Shown here in pieces: positions 10,695-21,696 of a stretch of DNA of 64,000 nt (position 1 is its first letter; every line of letters begins with the position of its first letter). This stretch comes from Corinectria fuckeliana (taxonomy: Eukaryota; Ascomycota; Sordariomycetes; Hypocreales; Nectriaceae). The position numbers were made by a program, and so were the translations under genes. The stretch spans positions 62,001 through 126,000 of the forward strand of contig WPDH01000229.1 of the NCBI GenBank assembly GCA_019137255.1. Direction: 5' to 3'. The notes beneath the pieces are model-generated. The model worked only from the letters and a program-made list of their open reading frames with translations. It did no database searches and had not been told where the DNA came from.

Positions 10695-12469
10695 CTAAGC
10701 CCAGGCGCCGACGAGACTCATGAAGAAGGCTCCAAAGAAGACAAGGAGACAAGCGCAGACTCGCTTCTTGCCACGGAGAACGCGCCAGCTCTCGTCGCTC
10801 AGGAAATCCTCCGACAGCAACTCAACCAGAGACGCGTAGGTAAGCAGACCGGCTGAGATGGCGTTCATCACGCCTACAACAATGAGGCCCACTTCGGAGC
10901 CAGGGCTGTAGAGGGTGTGGGTTGCCAGGCCGAGAGCTTGACCGATGGGAGTCGTGCATCCGTATGCGAGAGCCATCAACCAAGGCTGCATCTTGCCCTG
11001 CGGCCATTTGATGGCCGCAATTCTAGACCCAAGCGCGAGGCCTTCGAACGTCTGGTGAAACACAATGGCAACGAGGAGAACAATAAATTCGTTTCCAATA
11101 GAGACACTCAAAGCCATTCCGATGAAGACGCTGTGGAACAGGATACCGAGCTCGAGAAGGACGCACTGGAGAAGCTCCTTCCGCTGCTTCTGCTCTGGAG
11201 TCAACGCCGGCATAGGCACACTCTCGAGGCTGGTTTCCTCGAAGCTCGTCTTTTGTCGGGATTGGGTGATGTCCTCCTGGACGCTGGTGTCGTTTGTCTC
11301 GGTGGGATCGCGACTGTTCAAGGCAGTCAGGCCTTGACCAATGCTCGAGGCCCGGCCGTGAAGAGAAGCCATATCACGGACTGGAAGCATTCCAACGCTC
11401 CCCATACAGCCGCCATGGTTGCTGTTGACGGAGGCCTGGTTACCGTCGCCGGAGGTTGAGGCTGGCTCGGCAGGTTGAATGTGGCGGGACGGATGAAAGA
11501 CCATCTCGATGATGGTGACGAAGAAAATAGCCGCAAGGGCGATAGCGCCCGGGATCGGAGGATAGTCGCTAGTCCAAAAGTCCCCCAGGCACGGGTCCCC
11601 GAGAGAAATGAAGGCCGTGGGAAGTAAGTGAACGAAGGCTGTGGCGATGAGAACGCCGGTACCAAAGTGGCGAACAGCAAAGAAAAAGCGGCTCGGGATT
11701 CTCAGGCCCGGGAACTTGACAGCCAGGATGGGAAACGCGCAGCCGAGGGTCGAGACGAACATAATGATGAACAAGGCTCCAACGTGAAGCGGCGTGTTGT
11801 ACTCTCCCTTGTCGACACCTCCAGCAGCACAGGAAGTCCTCTTGCGGAGGGGAGAGGCTTGGGCGGCGGGGAAAGACTGATGAATGGGAGGCGAAGGCAC
11901 AGTGACGGCGGAGGGAGAGTTCCGATACGAGAGAAGCGAAGAAACGACAAGAACGGAGAGAAACCAGGCGGCCCAGCTCCAGACGCGCGGGAGACACGAC
12001 GAGAGCGTGCCTCCGGAGAGACGATCGCGGGCATCACCACCATCGACCATCTTCAGACGCGAGGACAATCCTGAAGGCATAGAGTAAGCAAGTGTTCGAT
12101 TGAGAGTCGAGATTTTCAAAGTAGGTTCCAGAGATGCAAGGATGAGTGGGCGTAGTTTGTAAGTACTACGTGGCGTCAGAAGGGATATGGCATACCCAGA
12201 GAACGGGACAGTCGTCCCGCATCCGCCAACGCGGCCTGGCTGGGCTCGGGAGATCGAAGTCCAACAAAACTCCGTTCATCACCGGTGCCTAGCAGTCCTC
12301 CACTACTGCCTCCGCTGCCGTCGTCCTGGTCGGCGTCAACATGCTCGCGGAGGTTGGAGATGCCGTTGAGATCCTGGCGCGTGGTGTGTGTGGCGGCCAA
12401 GGGCGAGGGGCTCTGGTTCCAGGAAAGGTGCCGGAAGACGTGTTCGTCTGCTTTGGAGAGACAAATCAT
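10695..12469 (-). CDS. ZIP family zinc/iron transporter
   Basis: Preferred model: exon 12469-12196 and exon 12070-10695, joined in phase 1 over a 125-nt intron (donor GTATGC, branch CTTAC, acceptor CAG), giving 549 residues. Alternative: one exon from the ATG at 12080, 461 residues. The C-terminal two thirds are a ZIP permease with about eight membrane segments. The metal-site helices are clear: FHSVFIGMALS in the fourth and VFHQTFEGLALGSRI (H-Q-x-F-E-G) in the fifth. A variable cytosolic loop rich in Ser/Thr/Gln lies between the third and fourth helices. A hydrophobic stretch near the start of exon 2 (WSWAAWFLSVLVV) is an extra anchor or signal segment. ZIP proteins move Zn2+ or Fe2+ into the cytosol. 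Exon 1 is hydrophilic and acidic (DADQDDGSGG), as in fungal ZIP ectodomains. I found no clear zinc-response element upstream. Confidence 0.85.
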
Positions 12470-13974
12470 TGCGACTGGTGGTGAGGGGTGCGGATGAGTT
12501 CGTGGCTGGTTCTGATGCGAAGCGGAATAGGGAGAAGGGAATAGGGAATAGGGGTTGCAGCAGACCGGTAGCTTCAGGCTTCACTGAGCTTAACTAAACC
12601 ACGGCTTTGAGTTCGGTCGGGAGCTGGTGTCGTCGAAGCCGTTCTGCTGCCGTCGTCAATGCTGCCGTGACGATAGAAGAGTCGACGTTTAAAAGGTTCA
12701 ACATGGCTACTATGATTACTTGGTAATGCCAAGTGCCAAGCCTACGAGGCGGGCGGTACGCGGCCGAAAAGGGTAAGAGGCACGTTCGGAACACCGCAAC
12801 CCCGGCTTTGCCCGTCTCAGGAAGGAACCTGAAAGCGTACGAATATTACTCCTCGTGTCAGTAATCTGGGGTGGATTGTGGCATCGAAACTCCACGTTGC
12901 GCTGCTTCTGTAGCGTTGGAGGTCTGCCCTCGTCTGCGCAAACGGAGCCTTATTAGAATTCATTGGAGACACTCAGTACCTACCTATGACTTTGCCGATA
13001 CTTTAGCAGCCTTGCCCAGTTGAATTTCGTATTGAGAAGAAAGTTGCCGTGCGCGCTCGTGCTTCTCTCCTGTACTGTTACGGAGTACTTGGCACAGTTC
13101 CCTCGTACATTAAGGAAGCATCACGTAGAAAAATGGGCGACGACTTGAGAGAGTCGTGTCTTGAGTGGGCAATGTTCTTCCAGAAGGTTTGTTGGTGTTG
13201 AATTCAATATTTTGCTCGCAAAAAAGTGTAGATAAGCTGCGCACCGAAAATGCAACAGCCATGTAATTTCTTGCCTCCAAACTTATCGGACGGATTCCGA
13301 GAAACAGACCCATCGCGTATGTAATTCCTGTAGGACGGCTACAGTCGAATAGCTAAAATGATGGAAGCCTTACCCGATTGGACCTTGGATGGCACCTCAA
13401 CCTGCAGGTGCCGAACGGCGCTGGGCGGCTAGTTTCATTTCGTCGGCACCGTCGACTTGAGCCGCACTGTCGGCACTTTGGAGGCAATACATAAGCAGTC
13501 TATCTATTATTCCGGGGTGGCAGTGACAAATCAAAGAGATGCCGCTCGTCCCACCAGCAGCAGTTTCCATTAACCTTTGATTAAGCGCGTGTCCTCTACT
13601 TGGTCGACCCCCACCGTTGACGGAGGCCTACGAGAACGAGTCCCGATGTCGACAGCTCGCCGAACGAAGCGGGGTGGCTTGATGCTGTGATTCCAAATGG
13701 AGCTGACATCATCAGCGCTTCATGCCGCAACCATGCCGCGGCTCCGTGTGCGAGCATCGTTCGCTGTCGATGGCGCTTTGTCTCATGCCAGGGCTGGATT
13801 TGGAATCAAGGAATTGCTGTTGTCGGTTGTATCGCTGGCTGCTTGGTTTATAAACGCGGGAGTTTTCCTAGTTCTACCTTTCCTTACTCGCACTCGTCCT
13901 CAACATCGCCACGTTCCGACTCCAATCTACACCCACCCGCCCTCCACATCTACACCACAAGCATACAAACCACC
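12470..13974. other. Divergent intergenic region between the ZIP transporter and the DsbA-like gene
   Basis: This 1.5 kb region should carry both promoters. It holds TACCTACCTA (12977-12986) and TACGGAGTAC (from 13079), two short words that recur in non-coding parts of the window. No credible coding exon is seen. Confidence 0.5.
13849..13854 (+). promoter_or_regulatory. TATA box of the DsbA-like gene
   Basis: TATAAA lies 121 nt upstream of the start codon at 13975 and is followed by a CT-rich and CA-rich leader, a standard fungal core promoter arrangement. Confidence 0.55.
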
Positions 13975-14628
13975 ATGGCTCTCCCTCCCAAGTTCGCCGG
14001 CCAGAAGCTCGAGTTCGCGCCTCCGCCCGCGTCGCCCTCCTCGGTGGCGCACACGACGCACACCATCGAGCTCTACCTCGACTACTGCTGCCCGTACTCG
14101 GCCAAGATCTTCCGCACGCTCACCGACGCCGTCATCCCCGCCGTCCGCGCCAACCCGGCCTGGGCGTCGGGCCTGGCCCTCATCTTCCGCCAGCAGATCC
14201 AGCCGTGGCACCCGTCGTCGACGCTGATGCACGAGGCGGCGCTGGCGGTGCTGCGCCTCAACCCGGAGCTCTTCTGGTCCTTCAGCGCCGCGCTGTTCGA
14301 GCACCAGGCCGCCTTCTTCGACGTCAACGTCGTCAACGAGACGCGCAACGACACGTACCGCCGCCTCGCCAAGGTCGCCGCCCGCGCCGGCGCCGACGAG
14401 GAGGCCGTCTACCGCCTGCTGGTCATCCCCGACAAGCCCGGCGAGGACGGGGTGCTGAACGCGGGGAACCAGGTCACCGTCGATGTCAGGACCATCACCA
14501 AGATGAACCGCCTCGTTGGCGTTCACGTCACGCCCACGGTTGTGTATGACGGTGTTGTCCAGGACGTCATCAGCTCGGGATGGACCATTGAGCAGTGGAC
14601 CGAGTGGCTCACCAAGAACGTTGTCTAG
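13975..14628 (+). CDS. DsbA-like thioredoxin-fold protein
   Basis: Single exon, 217 residues, with a good start context (CACCATGGC). The N-terminal beta strand IELYLDYCCPYSAKIF ends in a CPYS motif (CxxS) preceded by another Cys, in the position of the CxxC active site of thioredoxin-fold proteins. The long helical insert and the late cis-Pro segment (GVHVTPTVVYDGVV) fit the DsbA/FrnE-like group (Pfam DSBA-like or Thioredoxin_4). There is no signal peptide, so a cytosolic role is likely. With only CxxS it would act as a monothiol reductase, isomerase or glutathione-dependent enzyme rather than a dithiol oxidase; this is inference. A TATA box lies at 13849. Confidence 0.85.
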   Translation: MALPPKFAGQKLEFAPPPASPSSVAHTTHTIELYLDYCCPYSAKIFRTLTDAVIPAVRANPAWASGLALIFRQQIQPWHPSSTLMHEAALAVLRLNPELFWSFSAALFEHQAAFFDVNVVNETRNDTYRRLAKVAARAGADEEAVYRLLVIPDKPGEDGVLNAGNQVTVDVRTITKMNRLVGVHVTPTVVYDGVVQDVISSGWTIEQWTEWLTKNVV

Positions 14629-14912
14629 ATGGATGGATGGATGGATGCCTGCGTTTGCCCATAGAGGGATTCAATTAGTAGAACAAAGTCATCGTCTCCG
14701 TCTTCTTTCATCAACACTCCAACAAGAATGTGCATGTGCACTGTAAAGACAGTCATTAGACCGGTGTCAACCTCCGGACACCGCGTGCCAGTTAGACCCC
14801 TTCGCACAGGCCTTGCAATTAGCAGTGGGGACTCAGCCCGCCGCGTCTATGACCACTTTCTCCAACAAACACCACACATCCAGACCATTCCCCCAGCTCC
14901 TAGACCTACACA

Positions 14913-16027
14913 ATGCTCCAACTACGTACCATAATCCCCCGGCTCCGGCCAATCCAATTGCCCCCCAACACATCCCTCCCAGCGTCATTCTCCCGCGCCC
15001 TCCGCCGCTCCCTACAGAAACCTCTCCGGCAACAGCAGCCCCGGCGATGCTACGCGCTGCAGGTGCCCGAGAAGCTCTCCCGGGTCCAGGAGGAGCTCAT
15101 GAGGCAGGCTAGGGCGGCTTCGAAGAATGGAAAGGAACACGGTATGTGTTGTATTGTATTGCTCTGCTCCGCTCTGCTCCGCTCTGCTCGCTGTGTGTCC
15201 TCAATCTGCTCTTGGCAAACTGAACTCGTCTTGTGCAGTGATTCCCGAGCGGTTGATCATCTATCATGCCGGCACCGGCCGCACCACGTTTCTAGCCATG
15301 GTCAAGGTCACGACGCTGTTCCTCGGCGCCTTTTTCTGCTTCGTTGTTGCGCCGGGTTACGTCAAGGCCGAGAAGCCAGTGTGGGAGACGGCTGGTAGTA
15401 TGTTGCCCCCCGGTCCATCTCTCAAGCTTACTCTTGTTCTTGATCTCAGTTGATTTCATACTGCTTCTCATTCCCTTCCTCTTCTCATTCCCTTCCTCTT
15501 CTCATTCCCTTCCTCACCCTCTCACTATTGGCCACCAACCTCACAAACCCAATACAGTCAAACTGACAAACCCCCCGCCAGTCGCCCTCTGCGGCATCAT
15601 CCCCATCCTCTTCGTCGCCGGCGTCACCTCCCCATTCGTCACCCACATCCACATCCACCTCCCCGCCTACGCCCGCGCCTCGCAGCCCATCCTCGAACGC
15701 TTCGTCCGCACCCTACCGCCCACCACCCAGCTCACCCTCACCACCATGAGCGCCATCGCCAAGCCCCGCTACAGCTGGCTGCAGGCCGCCGACCTCTCGC
15801 CGGTCCGCCGCCGCTTCGGCCTCGTCAACTACGTCCGCGACACCGCCGCCGAGAACGCCCGCCGCAGCTGGTACATGTTCCGCGCCGTCGGCAACTTCTA
15901 CGTCCAGGAGGGGGGCCCCGCCAGGAGGGTCCGCTACGAGAAGAAGAAGGACAAGGTCGATCGCTGGATCTGGGATGCCGTCAAGGAAAGAATCGACAAG
16001 AAGGGCCAGTCTTCAACGTCGGCATAA
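14913..16027 (+). CDS. Mitochondrial membrane protein, TMEM70/TMEM186/TMEM223-like
   Basis: Three exons, 14913-15141, 15239-15394 and 15582-16027, all joined in phase 1, sum to 831 nt and give 276 residues. The first 47 residues are Arg/Ser/Leu-rich without acids and look like a mitochondrial presequence ending near PRRCYALQ. Two membrane segments follow, about residues 95-117 (LAMVKVTTLFLGAFFCFVV) and 129-150 (VALCGIIPILFVAGVT), the hairpin typical of TMEM70-superfamily proteins. The C-terminus is basic and soluble, including FGLVNYVRD and RRVRYEKKKDK. Relatives help assemble respiratory complexes. The exact paralogue is not assigned. An alternative acceptor at 15557 would add eight residues in frame; the later one (15581), with a CTGAC branch, is preferred. 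Both introns contain short tandem repeats. Confidence 0.75.
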
Positions 16028-16094
16028 ATGAAGATGCCGGCCCGGTGTAACAATACAACTATACTTACCAAGTCCAATTTAGCTCCCCACTAAG

Positions 16095-16361
16095 TTACAT
16101 GTTGGCGAAGAGGCTGTACATGAGAGGCAGATCGGGGAGCATATCGCGGAGAATTACGATGATGAAAAAACTCGCGAGAACGACGACGATGGCAATGCCT
16201 AGTTTCCAAGACATGGCGTTGAGGCGTCGATCAGGTGGGATGACGCCGGGTTCCTCTGAGGCGGATTTCACAAGATAGTCTTGCGTCGCCGGCCATGTCT
16301 CCCTGGCCGAACCGTCGCTCTTCCGCGAAACTAGACGATTATGAGCCTCCCTCGTTGACAT
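16095..16361 (-). CDS. Small predicted tail-anchored protein, unknown
   Basis: This 88-codon frame begins at ATG 16361 and ends 67 nt from the stop of the convergent mitochondrial gene. It has a hydrophilic first half (STREAHNRLVSRKSDGS) and one strongly hydrophobic helix near residues 52-70 (KLGIAIVVVLASFFIIVIL), followed by a short C-terminal segment ending in LFANM. That layout suits a tail-anchored or single-pass membrane protein. The frame is open for 28 more codons upstream from a GTG, so an upstream exon is possible, but no clear splice pair was found. It is unlike any family I recognise; the regular membrane helix is the main support. Confidence 0.4.
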   Translation of the reverse strand: MSTREAHNRLVSRKSDGSARETWPATQDYLVKSASEEPGVIPPDRRLNAMSWKLGIAIVVVLASFFIIVILRDMLPDLPLMYSLFANM

Positions 16362-17388
16362 CTCAACAGCCGACCTCGACCTCCTGCGTCCCCTACCGCC
16401 GTCTCGCCACCGCCAACACCTTGGTCGGAGGGCCAATGCACCCACCGATAGTCATGGCGCCAGGAATACTAAGACCGGCCGAAGAACTCTTGATACTGCC
16501 CCATAACTGGAATGAATGACTCGTCTACTAGAGTCAGCTCTGCATCTCTAGTGGTTGCTACGGTCATTCCTATTCGCCAGTTCGCAGTGTTCGAGGCAGA
16601 TAGAGGGGGAAAGCATCAAAGCAGACAGTCGAGGGTAGTGAACGGAGGATGACCGAGCGAAGTACCACTGTAATTCTGTTTCTAGATCAGTTTGCGCAAG
16701 TAGCTTGCCAAGACTTCAACTCGGCGATCAAGGCCGCGCCCAGTCATCCGTACTAACATGTACAAACAAGGCACTGTACAAGTACAGTACATACAAGACG
16801 AGACGGGCATACAAATGCCGGTTGCCTATCTACTGAGTACAAACCTGAAGTGCTTTCCCGCAAAATAACCATATTCCAACCTCATTCGTTCCTTTTCCAT
16901 GCTACGGAAAGCCCCTGAGTGCAATGCGGGTTTCAAAACTTCACGCCAATGTAAGTCAACGTTATGCAAGATTCCTCGGAAATAAGACGCCAAACATGCA
17001 TTCCACCGTATTTGCTGCCCACGCCGCGGCAGTCCGTGCCTCGCATTGCCTTGCCCACCGACCAAATCAATGCTTACGTATATAATAATACACCCATCCC
17101 ATCCAAGGGCAAATACTCCATATCCGCCATTGCAAGTCCAATAGTAACGCCATCAATCGTAGCTCGTATCATGTTTCCTTTTCAGCCTTCTTCTAGCCGC
17201 CGCCCTCCATCAGCTGCAAGTACCCTCTCATCTTAACTATCTCCGCCTTGCTAAACCAGCCGACTGCAGAGTACAGCCACTGCCCAAGGTCTCCTGAAAA
17301 ACACATGCCTCACAACTTGCTTGCTAGCGTAGCGCCGCTCAACGCCAGGCAGACATTAGACCAAGACATGTACAATGTGTCCTGAACC
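16362..17388. other. Intergenic region downstream of the Zn2Cys6 gene
   Basis: This 1.0 kb region contains the 3' end of the transcription factor gene and the upstream part of the small membrane-protein ORF. Short repeats of the word gtacaagtacagtac occur near 16760-16790. No coding pattern is seen. Confidence 0.45.
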
Positions 17389-20300
17389 TCAGTGACGTTT
17401 CATTACCGGTCCACCCTCGTAGTCCCAAGCCCGCTTGAGACCACCCTCATAGACACTGGCAACGGACTCCTGCCACATGGCCGGAGTCACAAAGCTCGCC
17501 ACGGGAGCAGCTGAGTACTGCGAAGGCGATAGCTGCTGTGAGCCTGCCGGCAGGGTAGCATGTACGGCCTGGATATCCTGAAGTGTCGAGACCTCGGGGG
17601 CACCTGCCGACGACGCAACGTTTAGAGAGCTGGCTTGGGAAGGGGTTGAACTGGGCTGTGTGTGGGCGGGCGTACCAAATGTCGTGTTCCATTGTCTTAA
17701 AGCTCGGGTTAGCACCGCGACGAGCGAGATATGAACAGCTTACGCGTAGAAAGCCGAAGATGACTACTTACTCAAAGATCCGGGAAGGATTCCACCCAGG
17801 CTGGTCCGAAAGTGGCATGTTTTGTGCCATTCCCGGGCCCTGGGTTCCTTGCGACATCATAACGAGTGACTGTATTGCTGGGGAGTCACTCTTGCTGTCC
17901 ACAGGGCCGGCGGAGATGGGAGGTGTTATGGGGTGGCTGGTATAACTGACTTGTTGAGCACTCTGCGTGTCCAAGGTTTGGTCCATGGATCCTGTTCGAT
18001 GAACCGCTGGTCGATACCCCTGGGTGACTTGCGGCGGACTCGAGTGGCTGGATGGGTGAGGGCTTCCATAGGGAAAAGTGGGTTTCAGCACAAAGGATTT
18101 TCGTGGATCAGCCGAGAAGGCTTCTCGGAGGGCGTTTATCTGCTTCTCTAGGTCTGGCATTGACCAGGAGTCCATAACCTTCTCAAGAATCCTCATGTGC
18201 CGTGTAAAAAACTCGCGAGCATCGCTATTCAAGTCGGGATCGGGGGAGACGATAGCCACCTACACCATGCAAGTCAGATCTGAACAAATATACACAAACA
18301 AAGAAATCTCCTACCAAGTGGATAACGATGCAAGATAAACCAGCATAGACGACGAAGCTGAATCCTCGCTGCATGCATTGAAGACCGTTGATGCCAAACG
18401 TGTTGACTGTGGCTTCCTGCAAGCGGCAGAGAGCCTTGGCTGAGTTGTAGCATATCATCATATGATGTTTCCATTGACCATCAGGCGCGTTTGGATCCAA
18501 GAATGACAACTGTGGTCGGTGAAAGAGGATCAAGGTGAGGTAGTAGTAGGCGTGCATATTGCCGAGGTAGTGAGACGGTACCCATGGAGGGGACCCATCG
18601 GGTGGGAAAGATATCGATAGGTCTGGGGGCAGCTCGGACAGCCATGAGCTGAATGATTGGCTCATTTGCTGGAATTCAGGGTCGATTCCCCAATCCTTTC
18701 GTTTCCTGAGTCGGGCGTAGAGTTTGTTTATTTTGCTGATGTTTCGTACGACACGGGCAAAGTAGGTGAAATTTCGAGACACGTGGAATTCACTATCATC
18801 GCAGGTAGCGATTGGCCTCGGTATATCAAAGTCAACAGATTCGACATCGATGGACAGATCGTGCCGACCTTATGAGTGTCAGTCTATTGATGGAGAACCC
18901 AAGGGGAGGGCAGGAAAACGAACCTTGAGGAGCTCCAACCATACATTCACAAGTAAAGGCAACCTGCCAAACGCGTGTTCGAAGAAGACACTCTTCTGGG
19001 TTGTACTCGCAAGGTTTGCCTGCCTCGTGGTCTTCATAATGCTCATCTAGGCCCAAGTCTTTGCCAATTTGAACGCATTGCACAATCGTCATCCAAGAAC
19101 GATAAAAATACCCTCGTTTTGGAGCGGCCTCGCGAGCCTTGAGGATCATTAGGAGGGCTTGAAGCGTGCTTAGTCGTGGGATGTCCATGAACGAATCCGC
19201 ATGTCCTATCAAAGTAAGCAAGTGTCATCGAGATCCAACAGGAGCTATCAGCCTTACTGGTTGCAAGGGCGAGCCACTGCTGGCCCTCAGTTGGATCCTC
19301 GGCTAACCTGCCGCCAATGGCAAACAAGGCCTCGAGAATTAAGGGAGATATCGCGTTTCTGTCTGTGTTCCACTGTTGATAGAATACTGTCTTACAAAGA
19401 ACAGGCACATAAGAGTGCACGTGGGTGAAGTAAAGATCGAAATAGTGGAGTGCGGTCTCATCATCCGGCATCAGCTCTGGCGGTATGCGAATCTTTAGAC
19501 CGGGGGCAGGCATCATTGGCGGAAGAGCGCTCCTGTAATCATCCGAATCCTCAATGGCTGGCTCCTCCTCTCGTCGGAAGGATGCCTTGTTCCGCAGATA
19601 TGGCGCTGTTCAGGGGCGATTAGTTGGCCTGGACCTTCAAATCAAAAATTGTCGATGCATCTCACCTGTGCCTGCCTCATTCACCTTGAGGGTCCCCAGG
19701 AGGTCGGCGAGGTCCTGATGTTGATATTCACTTGGAGAATATGCTTCAGGGGAGGAATCTGGACGTTGCGAGTGGTGCTGGTGCTGCATCGGCGGGGTGG
19801 GAAACACGTTCTGAGCGGCATACGAGTGATCAATCATGGATACTGGAGGATTGACGGCAGTATATGCCATGCCACCTTGTTGCTGAGTCGCGTCGTAGGG
19901 AACGGTCTGGTACGCGCCAGGGTTTGCGTCACCATACGGTTGCTGCGCAGCGTACATGGAGGGGCCGGGCTTGTTGGGAGCATGTAGGACCTGTTGTTGC
20001 ATGGACATCTGCTGGAAGTGGTCGGAGGGATTCATCTGGGGTTGGTCATAAGTCGTCGAGTCAGTGGCACCGTCGTAGCCATTCGGGCGCACGCAGTGCA
20101 GCTTGAGCCTGATGCAGGCAGAACATGGCCATGTGTTGGTGGTGGCAGCGTCGCATTTGATCTTGCGTCTCCGGCAGCCCTCGCAGGCTCTCATGACTGG
20201 AGGAGTAGTCAGCTAAAGGGGTATACGCAACGAGGGCGAGCAAATCGATCGTGCCGTACCCTTCAACCGTTTGTGGCGGTTGTGCTCGTCGACGAAGACA

Positions 20301-20473
20301 TAGTCTACGGTGAGGGGTCAGTGACAGAGTTCACAATGAGGCGGGGTCCAAATCGCGGAGGGCGCACTCTTCTGTGTCTCGCGCTGAGCATACTGCTGAG
20401 GCGCAAACGAAAAGGAATTCATCTGGGAGTTCTGTGGTAGGATGCGACGGACGGAGGAATCGTTTTCGGACAT
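17389..20473 (-). CDS. Zn2Cys6 fungal transcription factor with fungal_trans domain
   Basis: Eight exons on the minus strand: 20473-20368, 20304-20260, 20196-19666, 19605-19258, 19205-18924, 18868-18315, 18259-17772 and 17695-17389. They sum to 2511 nt (836 residues) and stay in frame throughout. The zinc cluster has C55, C58, C65, C75, C78 and C85, spaced C-x2-C-x6-C-x9-C-x2-C-x6-C, with the basic run RRRKIK. It is preceded by the well-formed block VFVDEHNRHKRLKVMRACE, which is split over exons 1-3. A Gln/Pro-rich linker follows, then a fungal_trans (PF04082-type) middle domain, for example HYFDLYFTHVHSYVPVLCK and YRSWMTIVQCVQIGKDLGLD. The C-terminal tail ends ESVASVYEGGLKRAWDYEGG. Two introns use AAG acceptors. 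The protein should be a nuclear DNA-binding regulator; its targets are not readable here. It sits beside a 7.6 kb gene-free upstream region. Confidence 0.88.
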
Positions 20474-21090
20474 GGTGGGCGACGCGGTTTTGAGGTCACG
20501 ACCTCCGGAAACGTCAGACGTTGGGGGCGTTGGTAGCCAACATGAAGTCGGCGCGCGACGCAGCGAGACCAGGCTGAGGCTTAAGAGGGGGCCAAAGTTA
20601 AAAGGAGTTCGTAATCGTCAAGAGTTGTCGGAAGCACCGATGTCGCGCACAAATCCGAGAAAAGCTACGACAACAGCCGCGCGAGATTCGTAAGTTCGTC
20701 AGGAAGGAGACGGATGATTCTTAGTCGTCGTGGCGAAGAGTGACGAGCAGTAGAGACAAGCGGTAGCGACGGGGGGTGGGGATGGATGGACGACACGGCA
20801 GAGTACGAACTATAGCCTTCTCGTGGAACTGAACAGGCGGGAGGCGGGACGAGGTGTATGGCAGCGGTGCGGTGCGCGGTCCAGCACTTAATATGGGCAG
20901 GCCAGGGAGCGCCGGGACAGCAGGCGAGTTGCGCGGTCACTCAGCTGGTGAGGGTGCTGTAGAGGATGGTCTTAAAGCTGAAGCTGCAGGGATTGGTAGG
21001 TAGCCTGTTCCCGTCAGTACTTCGTAGGTAGGCTCAACTATCCGTGCAAGCTAGGTAGCTCTTGCAGAGGCCGACGGGGTATTCGAGGGG

Positions 21091-21215
21091 GTATTCGCAC
21101 TTGGGACTTGACGGACGAGCTTGGGACTTGACGAGCTTGGGGCTTGGGACTTGGGGCTTGGGGCTTGGGGCTTGAGACATGGGGGCATGGGGCATGGGGC
21201 ATGAAAGAGCATGGG
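21091..21215 (+). repeat. G-rich tandem repeat (gggcttg / ggggcat units)
   Basis: Imperfect 7-8 nt units of the form tggggct, then ggggcat, run for about 120 nt on the plus strand. Many closely spaced GGGG runs make G-quadruplex formation plausible. It lies 620-740 nt upstream of the Zn2Cys6 start codon, on the strand opposite to its coding sense. Confidence 0.7.
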
Positions 21216-21650
21216 GTGTGTCGATGGAGTCCAGTCGATGGGGTCCTGTTCTGTCGATGGAGACTGGAGGTCCTGGTGCTGTCCCTGGACCTTGGCGTGT
21301 GTGGACTTGGCCTTGAGTCCAGGCCTGGCCCTGGCTTTTTGGGGGGGCGCCGCGGAAGGTTTTGCACTTGGGATTTTTGGGGATCACGACAGGGCCGACA
21401 ACAACAGGGCGATGGACAGGGGCGTGACAAGGTAGGGTGATGCAAGTGAGGAAAAACGGCGGCGCGGGTGAGGGCGTCAGAACGTGGAAGATGGGGCGGC
21501 CGAGTGGATGGCCGAGTGGGTGTTCCCACCGCCCCACTGTTTCCACGGTGTCACCACTCCACTGTCCGTCCCACTAACCACTGTTCCAGTTGCGAGAGCC
21601 TACCTAGAGCAATTGCATAAGGGTGCGTTGCAGGACGTTGCAGGGTGTTC

Positions 21651-21696
21651 GCTGTAGGCTGGGCGCTGTAGGCTGGGCGCTGTAGGCTGGGCGCTG
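21651..21696 (+). repeat. Three copies of a 14-bp tandem repeat
   Basis: The unit gctgtaggctgggc occurs three times in perfect tandem, followed by a degenerate partial copy (gctgaggc). Confidence 0.85.

Noticed and set aside
17447..17692. 82-codon frame at the end of the Zn2Cys6 gene
   Set aside because: Using it would need a different acceptor; the other frame gives the conserved regulator C-terminus (YEGGLKRAWDYEGG).
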